Below are positions 30,851 to 40,347 of a stretch of DNA of 64,000 nt, in pieces. Under the pieces are notes generated by a model, which had not been told where the DNA came from, did not search any database, and saw only the letters and a program-made list of their open reading frames with translations. Every line of letters begins with the position of its first letter. The stretch's first letter is position 1. A program made the translations under genes and the position numbers. Source of the DNA: COE1 sp949066965 (GTDB lineage: Bacteria; Bacillota; Clostridia; Lachnospirales; Lachnospiraceae); NCBI GenBank assembly GCA_949066965.1, contig CARTDA010000009.1, positions 1-64,000 of the forward strand. The letters run 5' to 3'.

Positions 30851-32962
30851 ATGAAAAGAAAAAATTTAATGACCTTACTGCTGGCATTGACTTTGGTTTC
30901 TTCATCCCTTGCCGGGTGCAGCTCAGGTTCAGCACAGACCACACCAGAGGCAGATACCACAGCGGTTTCGGGAACTCCCGCACAGGAAACCTCCGTGCAG
31001 GAAACTTCCATTCCGGAGACCAGTACGGACACTGGTTCCGACACCCAGGCTGCGCAGGCGCCAATGTATCCGCTGCCTGATGCCGCCGAGGATGCAGGCA
31101 TCTATGTGGAACCGATTCCCGACATCTCCGACGATTTTATCCGCGGAATGGACGTGTCCTCCATCCTTGTCGAGGAGAAGAGCGGCGTGAAATACTACAG
31201 CGCTGACGGTATGGAACAGGACGTATTTACCACCATGGCACAGGCCGGCGTAAATTACGCGCGCATCCGTGTCTGGAATGATCCGTATGACGCAGACGGA
31301 AATGGGTACGGCGGTGGAAACAATGACCTTGCAACGGCAATTGAGCTTGGAAAGCGCGCCACCGCAAACGGCATGAAGGTCTGCATTGACTTCCACTATT
31401 CTGATTTCTGGGCAGACCCCAAGAAACAGATATGCCCCAAGGCATGGGAGGGAATGTCACTTGAGGAGAAGTCAAATACCCTGTATGAATTTACAAAAGA
31501 CAGCTTGACGCAGCTGCTTGACGCCGGTGTGGATGTCGGTATGGTACAGGTCGGAAACGAAACCAACAACGGCATGGCAGGCGAGACGCAGATTCCAAAC
31601 ATTGCACAGCTTATGAACGCAGGAAGCAAGGCGGTGCGCGAGGCTGCGCAGACTTACAGCAAAGAAATCAAAGTCGCGCTCCACTATACGGACGCCACTG
31701 ATTTCGACGGACTTGACTCCATCATGTACAAGCTCGCATCCTTTCAGGTAGACTACGATATCTTTGCCCTGTCCTACTACCCATACTGGCACGGAACCTT
31801 TGAAAACCTGCAGAATGTCATGGCAAATATCCAGGACAAGTACGGCAAAGAGACACTTATTGCCGAGACGGCATACTGCTATACCACAGAGGACACAGAC
31901 GGCTCCGGCAACAGTGTGAATGAAGGGGATTTGATTGACGCCTATGGCGCAACCGTTCAGAGCCAGTCCACAGCGCTCCGCGATGTATGCGCCACGGCAA
32001 GCGAGGCAGGCGCGCTCGGCGTGTTCTACTGGGAGGGCGCATGGATTACCGTCGGTGATGTCAATGCCGACAACAGCCCCATCTGGGAAGAGTTTGGCTC
32101 CGGCTGGGCAAGCAGCTATGCTGCGGACTATGACCCGAATGATGCCGGCAAGTATTACGGCGGGTGCTCGTGGGACAATCAGGCGTTGTTTGATGCCAAA
32201 GGAAAGCCGCTTGAGTCCCTCAATACATACAAATGGCTGAAATATGGCACCAACGCCGAACCCGCGATTGACATGGTCAATGCCCCTGCCGTCACCTGTA
32301 ACATCGGCGCAGAGCCGGAGCTGCCGGAGACAGTAGATGTTGTCTACAACAACCGCGCACTAAACACCTCCCTCCCTGTCGAATGGTATGAGGAGCAGGT
32401 ATTAAACATTGATACTGCAAAGGCAGGGACGTATGAAATCAACGGCAGAATCCTTGACGATGCTGCCGACTCCGACAATCCGACAGCGGTTTGCTGCACT
32501 GTCAATGTGGAAATGCTGAATTATGTCGCCAATCCCAGCTTTGAGGACTCCGACACCTCCATGTGGACAGTTTCATACGAGGGTGACAAGAATCCAACTG
32601 ACTTTCAGCAGAAAGAGGCAGACGCCCATACCGGCGAGTATTCGTTCCATTTCTGGTCAGAGTCTGACATGGACTTCTCCATTGAACAGGAATTTACGGA
32701 TTTGGAGCCTGGAACCTACGAGCTGAAGGCATATTTCCAGGGCGGGGACATTGACAACACTGCAAAAATGGAGCTTTATGCGTCCGTCGGGGACGACGTG
32801 GCTTCCGATGCCTTCACGGCCGAAGGATATGGAAACTGGCAGGAACCCAGAATATCCGCAATAAAGGTGACTGACGGAAAGCTCACCATCGGGATGCATA
32901 TCCAGTGCAAGGCAAAAGGCTGGGGTACGGCAGACGATTTCATATTAAACAAAATTGACTGA
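30851..32962 (+). CDS. Lipoprotein endo-beta-1,4-galactanase (GH53) with C-terminal CBM61-like module
   Basis: 703 residues. Lipoprotein signal with Cys23 in SLAGCSS, then a Thr/Ser/Glu linker (24-70). The GH53 barrel (about 90-480) carries the acid/base Glu in MVQVGNETNNG near 237 and the nucleophile Glu in LIAETAY near 338, plus the family's FHYSDFWADP. Next comes a bacterial Ig-like domain (about 490-560) and a C-terminal beta-sandwich opening NPSFEDSDTSMWTVSYEG that resembles galactan-binding CBM61. It should cut beta-1,4-galactan side chains of pectin outside the cell. GGAGG lies 6 nt before the start. Its stop codon directly abuts the stop of the convergent DNA polymerase IV gene. Confidence 0.93.
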   Translation: MKRKNLMTLLLALTLVSSSLAGCSSGSAQTTPEADTTAVSGTPAQETSVQETSIPETSTDTGSDTQAAQAPMYPLPDAAEDAGIYVEPIPDISDDFIRGMDVSSILVEEKSGVKYYSADGMEQDVFTTMAQAGVNYARIRVWNDPYDADGNGYGGGNNDLATAIELGKRATANGMKVCIDFHYSDFWADPKKQICPKAWEGMSLEEKSNTLYEFTKDSLTQLLDAGVDVGMVQVGNETNNGMAGETQIPNIAQLMNAGSKAVREAAQTYSKEIKVALHYTDATDFDGLDSIMYKLASFQVDYDIFALSYYPYWHGTFENLQNVMANIQDKYGKETLIAETAYCYTTEDTDGSGNSVNEGDLIDAYGATVQSQSTALRDVCATASEAGALGVFYWEGAWITVGDVNADNSPIWEEFGSGWASSYAADYDPNDAGKYYGGCSWDNQALFDAKGKPLESLNTYKWLKYGTNAEPAIDMVNAPAVTCNIGAEPELPETVDVVYNNRALNTSLPVEWYEEQVLNIDTAKAGTYEINGRILDDAADSDNPTAVCCTVNVEMLNYVANPSFEDSDTSMWTVSYEGDKNPTDFQQKEADAHTGEYSFHFWSESDMDFSIEQEFTDLEPGTYELKAYFQGGDIDNTAKMELYASVGDDVASDAFTAEGYGNWQEPRISAIKVTDGKLTIGMHIQCKAKGWGTADDFILNKID

Positions 32963-34192
32963 TTACCTCCCTTTTCCCGGATTGGATTTGTCCAAAAAAG
33001 ACGCGCGCCTGACAGCATCGGAGCCATACTTTTCCCGGATGCTGTCCATCGCCCTGTCAAGCTTCTCAAGCTTTTCGATGTTTTCATTGTCAAAGAGTGA
33101 CAGCTGTATGCCGTCACTCTTTTTTTTGATATGGCTTGTCTGTATTCCTAGCAGTCTGACAGGTCTGCCATCCCACAGTTCCCCAAACAGCCTGCACGCC
33201 GTGGCATAAATTTCATTCGTGATATCTGTGGCATGCACCAGCTCACACTGGTGGGATGTCCTTGACAAATCACTATACCGGATATTGACTGCCACGACCT
33301 GCGCTTTCGCCTCATCACGCCGAAGCCGCCTGCCCACCGTTTCCGCAAGCGACATCAGCACCATGTCGGCAGTGGATTCATCCGTCACGTCAAACGCAAT
33401 TGTCGTGGCATTTCCATAGCTTTTGCTGTCTGCGGGCTCGGACTCAACGACGGAGGCACCCTCCCCATTGGCAAATTTCCATATGACTTCGCCCTGTTTT
33501 TTCAGTGCGCCCTTTATCACCTGTAAGTCTGATTTTGCAAGCTCCCCGATTGTATGGATTCCCAGCGTGTGAAGCGTCCGTTCCGTGGACCTTCCGACCA
33601 GAAACAAGTCCCCGACCGGAAGCTGCCACATTTTATCCGGAATTTCATGCGGAAACAGGGTATGCACCAGGTTCGGCTTTTTGAAATCGCTTGCCATCTT
33701 GGCAAGCAGTTTGTTGGTGGAGATTCCCACATTTACCGTAAATCCGAGCTCACGGTAAATCTCATCCTTTATGCGCGTGGCAGCCTCCACGGGCGCGCCA
33801 AACAGCTTTTCCGTTCCAGTCATGTCGACAAAGCACTCATCAATGCTGCACTGCTCTATCGCGTCAGAATACCGTTCCAGTATGGCAATAAATGCCTTTG
33901 AATACTGCGTGTATATCCCATGCCTTGCCGGAACAATCACAAGGTTCGGGCACTTTTTCAGTGCATCCGTGATTGGCTCGCCAGTCTGTACCTTGTACTT
34001 TTTTGCAGGAATGGACTTTGCCAGGATAATTCCGCGGCGTTTGGAACGGTCTCCGCCCACTGCGGACGGAATGGTCCGCAAATCCACCGTCATCTCCGGA
34101 AACTGTTCGGGGTGTTTTAGCCGCTCCACTGCCTCCCACGACAAAAATGCACTGTTTACATCAATATGAAATATCAGTTTTTCCATGCTCAT
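32963..34192 (-). CDS. dinB: DNA polymerase IV (Y family)
   Basis: 409 residues. Palm motifs FHIDVNSAFLSWEAV (first metal Asp) and SIDECFVDMTG (second acidic pair), finger and thumb HhH region HTLGIHTIGELA, and a little-finger domain. Translesion polymerase. The C-terminus FLDKSNPGKGR could contain a weak clamp-binding peptide upstream (IQLSLF). The ATG at 34192 follows AAGGA by 5 nt. It is the last gene of the methionine aminopeptidase operon. Confidence 0.92.
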   Translation of the reverse strand: MSMEKLIFHIDVNSAFLSWEAVERLKHPEQFPEMTVDLRTIPSAVGGDRSKRRGIILAKSIPAKKYKVQTGEPITDALKKCPNLVIVPARHGIYTQYSKAFIAILERYSDAIEQCSIDECFVDMTGTEKLFGAPVEAATRIKDEIYRELGFTVNVGISTNKLLAKMASDFKKPNLVHTLFPHEIPDKMWQLPVGDLFLVGRSTERTLHTLGIHTIGELAKSDLQVIKGALKKQGEVIWKFANGEGASVVESEPADSKSYGNATTIAFDVTDESTADMVLMSLAETVGRRLRRDEAKAQVVAVNIRYSDLSRTSHQCELVHATDITNEIYATACRLFGELWDGRPVRLLGIQTSHIKKKSDGIQLSLFDNENIEKLEKLDRAMDSIREKYGSDAVRRASFLDKSNPGKGR

Positions 34193-34202
34193 ACCTTTCC
34201 TT

Positions 34203-34694
34203 TTAATTCTCCACACTGCCAAGAACTGGTTTTATCTTATTTGCCAGCATCCCAATCAGGCATCCAGTCAGTAATCCTGAAGCCATCAATGCAGGAAAGT
34301 AAAATGCGATCCTGATGTTCTGTACGACAAACACAGCCACGGCAAGCTGCCCGATATTGTGGCTCACGCCCCCGGCAATGCTCACCCCTGTTACCGAAAA
34401 CTCTTTTGTCTTTTTCAGGAGCAGCATGACCAAGAAGCTCAGAATCCCTCCCGCAAGGCTGTATATCATCATCGACATATTTCCAAACAAAAAGGAAACC
34501 AGCACAATGCGCGCCAGCTGTATCATGAAAACCTGATATGCAGGAAACATATATAACGCCAGGACAATCACAATGTTTGCGATTCCCAACTTTATTCCCG
34601 GTATGCCAAAGCCAAACGGTATCAGCGCTTCCACATACCCGAATATCATCGCCAATGCCGTGAGCATGGCACAGTAAGCTACTTTTTTTGTCAT
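34203..34694 (-). CDS. Gx transporter family membrane protein
   Basis: 163 residues, five to six hydrophobic segments with the Gx-family pattern (ALIPFGFGIPGIKLGIANIVIVLALY, shown here over two helices; SVSHN-like GGVSHNIGQL). The family is annotated either as Gx transporter or heptaprenyl diphosphate synthase component I; it resembles ECF S components. Cargo unknown. It sits 26 bp from a NusG domain II gene, an association repeatedly seen in Clostridia. Confidence 0.8.
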   Translation of the reverse strand: MTKKVAYCAMLTALAMIFGYVEALIPFGFGIPGIKLGIANIVIVLALYMFPAYQVFMIQLARIVLVSFLFGNMSMMIYSLAGGILSFLVMLLLKKTKEFSVTGVSIAGGVSHNIGQLAVAVFVVQNIRIAFYFPALMASGLLTGCLIGMLANKIKPVLGSVEN

Positions 34695-34720
34695 CCGTAT
34701 CACCCTGGCGCCAGACACCG

Positions 34721-35131
34721 TTACGGCACAATAATATCCGGCTGCTGTATATCTGCCTTTCCTGTAATTTCCACCACAAGCCTGTGCGGCAGACAGACAA
34801 TTGTTTCATTCCCTCTTGATATCGGTTTATATTTCATACAATACTTATCCGGACAGTCCGCGTCTTCCACATATGCCGTGCCGTTTTCTATTACAATCTT
34901 ATTGTACCCATACTGCCCTTCTATCATAATAACCTGGTCGTCTGTCAGACTGTACTTAGCATATAATTTTCCATCCGTCAGAATGCGCACAGTCTGTCCT
35001 GCATCCTTTTGAAAAAATGCCGCAGCCAGCGCTGTCAATATTGTCAATAAAAGGACTTCCCCTATCAAAATGCAATCCTTTCTGCGAAATATTTTCCTGC
35101 GGGACATATCTTTAATAGGAAAGAATCTCAT
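34721..35131 (-). CDS. Membrane-anchored NusG domain II-containing protein
   Basis: 136 residues: basic N-terminus, one membrane segment (about 20-40, ILIGEVLLLTILTALAAAFF), then a small extracellular beta domain of the NusG_II type with ADCPDKYCMKYKPISRGNETIVCLPHRLVV, shared with RnfG-linked proteins; the three Cys may be functional. I kept the ATG at 35131, which has GAGGA 5 nt upstream and overlaps the methionine aminopeptidase gene by 20 nt; ATG 35107 has no good site. Probably works with the adjacent Gx transporter. Confidence 0.75.
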   Translation of the reverse strand: MRFFPIKDMSRRKIFRRKDCILIGEVLLLTILTALAAAFFQKDAGQTVRILTDGKLYAKYSLTDDQVIMIEGQYGYNKIVIENGTAYVEDADCPDKYCMKYKPISRGNETIVCLPHRLVVEITGKADIQQPDIIVP

Positions 35132-36059
35132 ATCCGTCCTCTGTCACAAGCACCTGAATCTCCCACTGGGCAGACGGCTGTCCGTCCTCTGTATAAACCG
35201 TCCATCCGTCATCATCGGAAATATAGATTTCCTGTTTTCCCATGTTAATCATAGGCTCTATCGTAAAGACCATTCCCGGCACCATCAGCATGCCTGTGTC
35301 TCTCGGGCACACATAGCTTACCCATGGGTCTTCATGAAACTCAAGACCCACGCCATGGCCTCCGATTTCCCTCACCACGGTATATCCGTTTTCCATGGCA
35401 AATTCATGGATTGCCGCACCCATGTCCCCTATTTTGCGCCATGGCTGTACATACTGCAGCCCGATTTCAAGACTCTGCTTTGTGATGTCAACCAGGCGCC
35501 TTTTTTCTGCCGAAACATTCCCGATGCAGTACATTCTGGAAGAGTCCGAAAAATAACCTTTATAAATCGTGGAGGCATCCACATTGATGATGTCGCCATC
35601 CTTCAATATCTCATTTTTGGACGGTATGCCATGGCACACCACATCATTGATGGATGTGCAGACACTTTTGGGATACCCTTCATAATTAAGTGTTGCAGCG
35701 ATGGCGCCGCTCCTTTTTGTGATGGCGCTCACCCAGTTGTCAATCTCCTGTGTCGATATCCCCGCCTTGATATGTTCGTCAATGTAGTCCAGGATTGCAA
35801 TGTTAATTTTCGCGCTCTCACGGATTCCCTGTACCTGCTCGGGACTTTTGATAATACGTCTCGGCGGAATCAGGATACCCCTGCGCCTGTACTCCTCCCG
35901 CTTTTCATCGAAGGCGCTGTGGCATTTTTTGTATTTCCGGCCGCTGCCGCACCAGCAGTCATCATTCCTGCCCAGCTTCTCCTCGACTTCCTGCTCAAAT
36001 AAATTCTTCTCCGACACTTTTTTGCGCATCGAATTGTATTCTAATATATTTTTTCCCAT
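35112..36059 (-). CDS. map: Methionine aminopeptidase with N-terminal SEC-C zinc motif
   Basis: 315 residues. A SEC-C motif CWCGSGRKYKKCH at 35-47 (zinc binding, often ribosome- or SecB-related) precedes a complete type I MetAP domain with the metal ligands in INVDASTIYKGYFSDSSRMY, EIGGHGVGLEFHE and FTIEPMIN. Removes initiator Met from nascent proteins. The ATG at 36059 has GGAGAGG 4-5 nt upstream. First gene of an overlapping operon with the NusG-II, Gx and dinB genes. Confidence 0.93.
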   Translation of the reverse strand: MGKNILEYNSMRKKVSEKNLFEQEVEEKLGRNDDCWCGSGRKYKKCHSAFDEKREEYRRRGILIPPRRIIKSPEQVQGIRESAKINIAILDYIDEHIKAGISTQEIDNWVSAITKRSGAIAATLNYEGYPKSVCTSINDVVCHGIPSKNEILKDGDIINVDASTIYKGYFSDSSRMYCIGNVSAEKRRLVDITKQSLEIGLQYVQPWRKIGDMGAAIHEFAMENGYTVVREIGGHGVGLEFHEDPWVSYVCPRDTGMLMVPGMVFTIEPMINMGKQEIYISDDDGWTVYTEDGQPSAQWEIQVLVTEDGYEILSY

Positions 36060-36171
36060 ACTACCTCTCCAAAACTCCTTTTATTCCTTTCTTATCATAC
36101 ACTTAGCGCCTTGATATGGCAAGAAAAATTTGCGTCCCCGAAAAGCGCCGGAAGCAGTCATGATACATCCA

Positions 36172-38769
36172 TTAACGCCGGACAAATTTTTTCAGCAGGG
36201 CAGTCATGTCGCCAATGTTAATCGGTTTTGCCGTATGTGCGTTCATTCCGCTGTCGAGACAGCGTTTGATATCCTCCGAAAACGCATCCGCGGTCATCGC
36301 GATTATCGGAATGGTCCGGGCATCCGGGCGGTTCAGGGCACGGATTGCACTCGTGGCTTCCAGCCCGCTCATAACAGGCATGCGCACATCCATGAGAATC
36401 GCGTCATATTGTCCAGGTTCAGACTCCTGAAACTTTTCCAGGCAGATTTTCCCATTCTCTGCCCAGTCCAGTTCCATGCCAATATCAGTCAGCAATTCAT
36501 TCAGTATCTCCCAGTTTAGCTCGTTATCCTCCGCTGCCAGTATATGGAGTCCTGACAAATCTGCATCCGTGTCTGTCCTATTCTCTGTGTCTTCCATATT
36601 CATATACTTTCTTAATCCGTAATACAGTGTTGATTTAAACAACGGTTTTGCGATAAATCCATTGATTCCTGCTACCCGCGCATCCGCTTCGAAATCACTC
36701 CAATCGTACGCGGAAGTCAGAATGATGCACACATCTGTCCCTATTGCCTCCCGTATCTTTTTTGACACGCAGAGACCGTCCATATCCGGCAGTTTCCAGT
36801 CCAGCAGCACAATCTGATAGTCATCCTGCCTCTCATGATGCTCCACCGCCAGCTGTACTGCCTTTTCCCCGCTCAGCGTCCACTCGGCATTTATGCCGAT
36901 GGACTTCAGTGCATCTGTCGCACTGTGGCACAGCATCTCATCATCATCTGCCACCAGTACGCTCCATGGAGGAAGAACCATGTCATTTTCCTGTGTGGAA
37001 GCTTTTTCCATGTCCAGAATCACATGAAATTCTGTCCCCCTCTGCGGTTCACTTGTCACAGTAATCGTTCCTTCCATTGCATCCACAATGTACTTTGTAA
37101 TCGCCATGCCAAGCCCTGCGCCTTCTGTTTTTTGTACGCGCTTGCTGTCGGCACGCGAATAAGAATCAAAAATATGCTGTAAAAACTCGGGGCTCATGCC
37201 GATTCCGTTGTCCTTAACGACAATGTGTGTGCGCACATATTTATCAGCCCGCTGCCCTGGTGCCTCCTCCTGGAATAAGGACAGCTGTATGGTTCCCCCG
37301 TCCGGCGTGTACTTGACTGCATTTGACAGGAGGTTTAACAGTACCTGATTCAGCCGGACACTGTCGCAGTACACATCCTCAGTCACGATGCTGTTGATGT
37401 GGATGTTGAAATTCTGTCCTCTTCCCTTAGCCTGCGTCTGCACAATACCGACAATCTCCTCAAGCACTTCCCGCAAGGAGACCAGCTCCGCTGTCAGTGT
37501 CATCTTTCCGCTCTCTATCTTGGACATGTCCAGCACATCATTAATCAGCCCCAGAAGATGCTTACCGGACAAGGTAATTTTCTTCAGACAGTTGCGCACC
37601 TGCTCCTTGTCGTCGATATGAGCCGTGGCAATCGCAGTCATGCCCACAATGGCATTCATCGGTGTGCGGATATCGTGGCTCATGTTGGACAGGAATACAC
37701 TCTTTGCCTTCGTTGCCTCCAAGGCTTCCTGCCGCGCCGTCTCCAGATTTTTCAGCTGTTGGCACGTCATTTTAAAATAGACATAAAAAATCAGCAGCAG
37801 AAAAAAGAGAATCACTCCCAGAACGATCATCGTTGCAATCGTACGGTTCTGGTCCAGACTTTCAACCGTTTCGTTCAGGCCGCCAAACGGCAGTATTGTT
37901 ACCAGATTCCATTCAGAGTACGGCAGCGGCGTACAGTATACCTGCTGGATGCTGCCATCCAAATTCAATGTTCCTGAATATTTTTCTTTCTTTTTCATCG
38001 CCTCGGTAAGCTGACTGATGTATGCATCTATCTTTTGTGAATCGTCCGTTTCATATCTGTCATAAAGACTGCTGAAATAATCTGTGTATGTCCCGCTCAT
38101 GTCACTGACAACAAAACTGCCATCGCTGCGGATAATGTGGGAATACATGAGTGCGTTTTCCTCATCTGTCCCCAGCATGGTACTGATATATTCTATCGAG
38201 ACGGCCGCAACCAGCGCCATGCATCTTTCGCCGTTTTCCATCGGATAGTCCGCACAGACGCCAAACATAACCACTGCATTGCCGGTCGCATCACTGCCCA
38301 CGGCCGCTTTCTTTTCCCCGCGGCGCAGCGACTCCTGGAACGGCACCGGGTCGGCAAGATGAATCGGCTGGCCGCTCAGCATTTCGATGTTCCCGTCCGC
38401 AGAACAGAGTGCAAGATAATTAAAGTTCCTGATACTGCTTCTGTAAACCAGTTCTTCATGAAGCGCGTCCATGCTGTCCATATCCGCCGGGACAACTGCC
38501 ACCACTGCCTCTGCCTGTTCCAGCTTCAAATCAATGAGCGTCCGGAAATGAGCGATAATATGGTTGTTTATGCCTGCCATATACATATTTCCCACTTTGT
38601 TGATGGACTCCTCGCTAATCCTGCTCATATAGCGTCCCAGATGGACGAACGCTTCCACACTAATCAGCAGAAGAAGAATAAAGCTCCCTATCAGGAACTG
38701 CGTGGTGCGGCTTCCTTTCTTTTCATCTGTACGTTTGCCACTATTTTTTTCTGTACATTCCATATCCAT
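36172..38769 (-). CDS. Hybrid sensor histidine kinase with two receiver domains
   Basis: 865 residues: TM1 (about 24-45), extracellular Cache-like sensor (45-300), TM2 (about 310-332), HisKA with NMSHDIRTPMNAIVGM near 366, HATPase_c (NLLSNAVKYTPDGG, DNGIGM, GAGLGMAI), then REC1 with Asp in IVLLDWKLPDMDG and REC2 with Asp in AILMDVRMPVMSG. The C-terminal HPt domain found in many such kinases is absent, so a separate HPt or output protein is expected. The ATG at 38769 has AAGGA 8 nt upstream; an earlier ATG at 38826 is directly next to its AAAGGG and less likely. Confidence 0.92.
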   Translation of the reverse strand: MDMECTEKNSGKRTDEKKGSRTTQFLIGSFILLLLISVEAFVHLGRYMSRISEESINKVGNMYMAGINNHIIAHFRTLIDLKLEQAEAVVAVVPADMDSMDALHEELVYRSSIRNFNYLALCSADGNIEMLSGQPIHLADPVPFQESLRRGEKKAAVGSDATGNAVVMFGVCADYPMENGERCMALVAAVSIEYISTMLGTDEENALMYSHIIRSDGSFVVSDMSGTYTDYFSSLYDRYETDDSQKIDAYISQLTEAMKKKEKYSGTLNLDGSIQQVYCTPLPYSEWNLVTILPFGGLNETVESLDQNRTIATMIVLGVILFFLLLIFYVYFKMTCQQLKNLETARQEALEATKAKSVFLSNMSHDIRTPMNAIVGMTAIATAHIDDKEQVRNCLKKITLSGKHLLGLINDVLDMSKIESGKMTLTAELVSLREVLEEIVGIVQTQAKGRGQNFNIHINSIVTEDVYCDSVRLNQVLLNLLSNAVKYTPDGGTIQLSLFQEEAPGQRADKYVRTHIVVKDNGIGMSPEFLQHIFDSYSRADSKRVQKTEGAGLGMAITKYIVDAMEGTITVTSEPQRGTEFHVILDMEKASTQENDMVLPPWSVLVADDDEMLCHSATDALKSIGINAEWTLSGEKAVQLAVEHHERQDDYQIVLLDWKLPDMDGLCVSKKIREAIGTDVCIILTSAYDWSDFEADARVAGINGFIAKPLFKSTLYYGLRKYMNMEDTENRTDTDADLSGLHILAAEDNELNWEILNELLTDIGMELDWAENGKICLEKFQESEPGQYDAILMDVRMPVMSGLEATSAIRALNRPDARTIPIIAMTADAFSEDIKRCLDSGMNAHTAKPINIGDMTALLKKFVRR

Positions 38770-38949
38770 AAAATATATCCTTCCCAACTCGTTATTTGAA
38801 ACGGAATAAATTTTATCCGCATTCATCCCTTTAAGATTATATCAGAATTTCAACAGTAAAACAATTTTTTTACTGGTTTTCGACGGAAAACTGAAGGCCA
38901 GATTATTACAGAACTGTTACGGTATCCAAACTGTCTTGACGAAACGTCC

Positions 38950-39185
38950 GCAACCGATTATGATAGAAACTGGACTGTCCGGGGAAGCAGGTGCAAATCC
39001 TGCGCGAGCCCGTCGCCGTAAGGCACCTTTTGCCACTGTCCTGACCAAAATGCCACAATTTGGAAAAAGCCATTGGAAATCTGTTCCGAGAAGGCTGGTC
39101 AGTGGTGTGCCAAGCCGGAATATCCAGACAACCCCCATCCTCCTGGCTTATCAGCCAGAACTGCGGGCGCCGGTTTACGGGAGGA
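38950..39185 (+). ncRNA. Cobalamin (adenosylcobalamin-type) riboswitch
   Basis: The conserved core is readable: GGGGAAGCAGGTGCAAATCC, then GAGCCCGTCGCCGTAAGGC in the place of the CCCGCnACTGTnA segment, later a TGGTCAGTGGTG arm and AAGCCGGAATATCC, equivalent to the conserved AGCCAGGAnACC. An expression platform follows with a CTGGCTTATCAGCCAG hairpin (39141-39158) and a GGGAGG-containing stretch before the translated gene. It lies in the 388-bp leader of a DUF4430 lipoprotein and an ECF S-component gene and should shut them off when cobalamin is plentiful. The boundaries are approximate. Confidence 0.88.
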
Positions 39186-39214
39186 AATAAACAATTTTTA
39201 AAGGAGACAATATT

Positions 39215-39670
39215 ATGCAGATGAAAAGCAGGAAAAAACACGCGTCATTCATCCTTTGTACAATGCTTATTGTGGCTATGGCATTTGCTGCAACGGGCTG
39301 TAATGGCAGCACAAAAAAAGAGACACCCGCCGCGGACACGGCAGCTGTCAGCACAGCGGCAGACAGTACCGTACTGGGTGAAGGCAGCACAAGTTTTTTG
39401 TTTACCGCAACGGACACGGACGGAAACGAGACACATTTTGAAATTCACACGGACAGGGAAACGGTCGGGGAAGCCTTGACGGAGCTTGACCTGATTTCCG
39501 GGGACGAAGGGGATTATGGCTTATATGTAAAAACGGTGAATGGCATCACGGTGGACTATGATACGGACGGAAAATACTGGGCATTTTATGTCGATGGGGA
39601 GTACGCGACGGCAGGTGTCGATGCCACGCCGGTAACGCCAGGAGCCAGCTATTCTTTTAAAGCCGAGTAG
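39215..39670 (+). CDS. DUF4430 lipoprotein, probable extracellular cobalamin-capture protein
   Basis: 151 residues. Lipoprotein signal with Cys29 in AATGC, a 25-residue Thr/Ala linker, then one DUF4430 domain (about 62-151): TVGEALTELDLI ... GLYVKTVNGITVDYDTDGKYWAFYVDGEYATAGVD. DUF4430 is the fold of the C-terminal domain of transcobalamin/intrinsic factor. Control by a cobalamin riboswitch and the following ECF S component make cobalamin or a corrinoid the likely ligand. AGGAG lies 8 nt before the ATG. Confidence 0.85.
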   Translation: MQMKSRKKHASFILCTMLIVAMAFAATGCNGSTKKETPAADTAAVSTAADSTVLGEGSTSFLFTATDTDGNETHFEIHTDRETVGEALTELDLISGDEGDYGLYVKTVNGITVDYDTDGKYWAFYVDGEYATAGVDATPVTPGASYSFKAE

Positions 39671-39672
39671 AC

Positions 39673-40191
39673 ATGAAACCTACAACAAGGGAGCTTACCA
39701 TATTTGCCATGCTTGGCGCCGTGATGTATGCATCCAAGATTATCATGGAGTTTGCGCCAAACATTCACCTGATTGGCGTATTCACGGTCGCATTTACAGT
39801 CGTATACCGCAAAAAGGCACTGTTCCCCATTTATGTCTATGTACTTCTGACCGGCATGTTTTACGGGTTTGCATCCTGGTGGCTGCCCTATCTTTATATA
39901 TGGGCTGCCCTCTGGGGCGCCGTGATGCTGCTTCCCAGAAACATGCCGAAAAAAATACGCCCCCTGGTATATATGGCTGTATGTTCCGCACATGGCTTTT
40001 TATACGGGACGCTCTACGCGCCTGCGCAGGCGCTTCTGTATGGGCTGAGCTTCCCAAAAATGATTGCCTGGATTATCGCCGGCCTGCCCTATGACTGTAT
40101 TCACGGCATCAGCAACTTCTTTTGCGGAATACTGATAGTACCGGTTATCTCCGCGCTGGAGCTTGCAGAGCGCACTGCCGGAAAAAACTGA
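39673..40191 (+). CDS. ECF transporter S component, probably cobalamin-specific (CbrT-like)
   Basis: 172 residues, five to six membrane segments. The pattern HLIGVFTVAFTVVYRKKALFPIYVYVLL and WWLPYLYIWAALWGAVMLLP fits the ECF S components associated with vitamin B12 or similar. The gene starts 2 bp after the DUF4430 stop with no good ribosome binding site of its own, so translation is likely coupled. The shared ECF A/A'/T module is not in this window. Specificity is inferred from the riboswitch and the neighbour. Confidence 0.82.
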   Translation: MKPTTRELTIFAMLGAVMYASKIIMEFAPNIHLIGVFTVAFTVVYRKKALFPIYVYVLLTGMFYGFASWWLPYLYIWAALWGAVMLLPRNMPKKIRPLVYMAVCSAHGFLYGTLYAPAQALLYGLSFPKMIAWIIAGLPYDCIHGISNFFCGILIVPVISALELAERTAGKN

Positions 40192-40264
40192 TTCCATATT
40201 TTTTCTGATTTTATGACACGATAAATCTATGCAAAAAACAATTTAAGAAAATGTGTAAAAATAC

Positions 40265-40292
40265 TTGAAAAAACTTCAAAATAACGTAATAT
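40265..40292 (+). promoter_or_regulatory. Putative promoter of the CZB chemoreceptor gene
   Basis: TTGAAA (40265-40270) and TAATAT (40287-40292), 16 bp apart. No sigma-D (TAAA/GCCGATAA) motif is visible in the gap 40192-40347. Confidence 0.4.
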
Positions 40293-40347
40293 ATATATTA
40301 GATTCATTAACAAAATTACTTTAATACGAAAAAGCGAGGATGTATGA

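Noticed and set aside
35070..36002. 310-codon plus-strand frame
   Set aside because: Shadow of the methionine aminopeptidase gene on the other strand.
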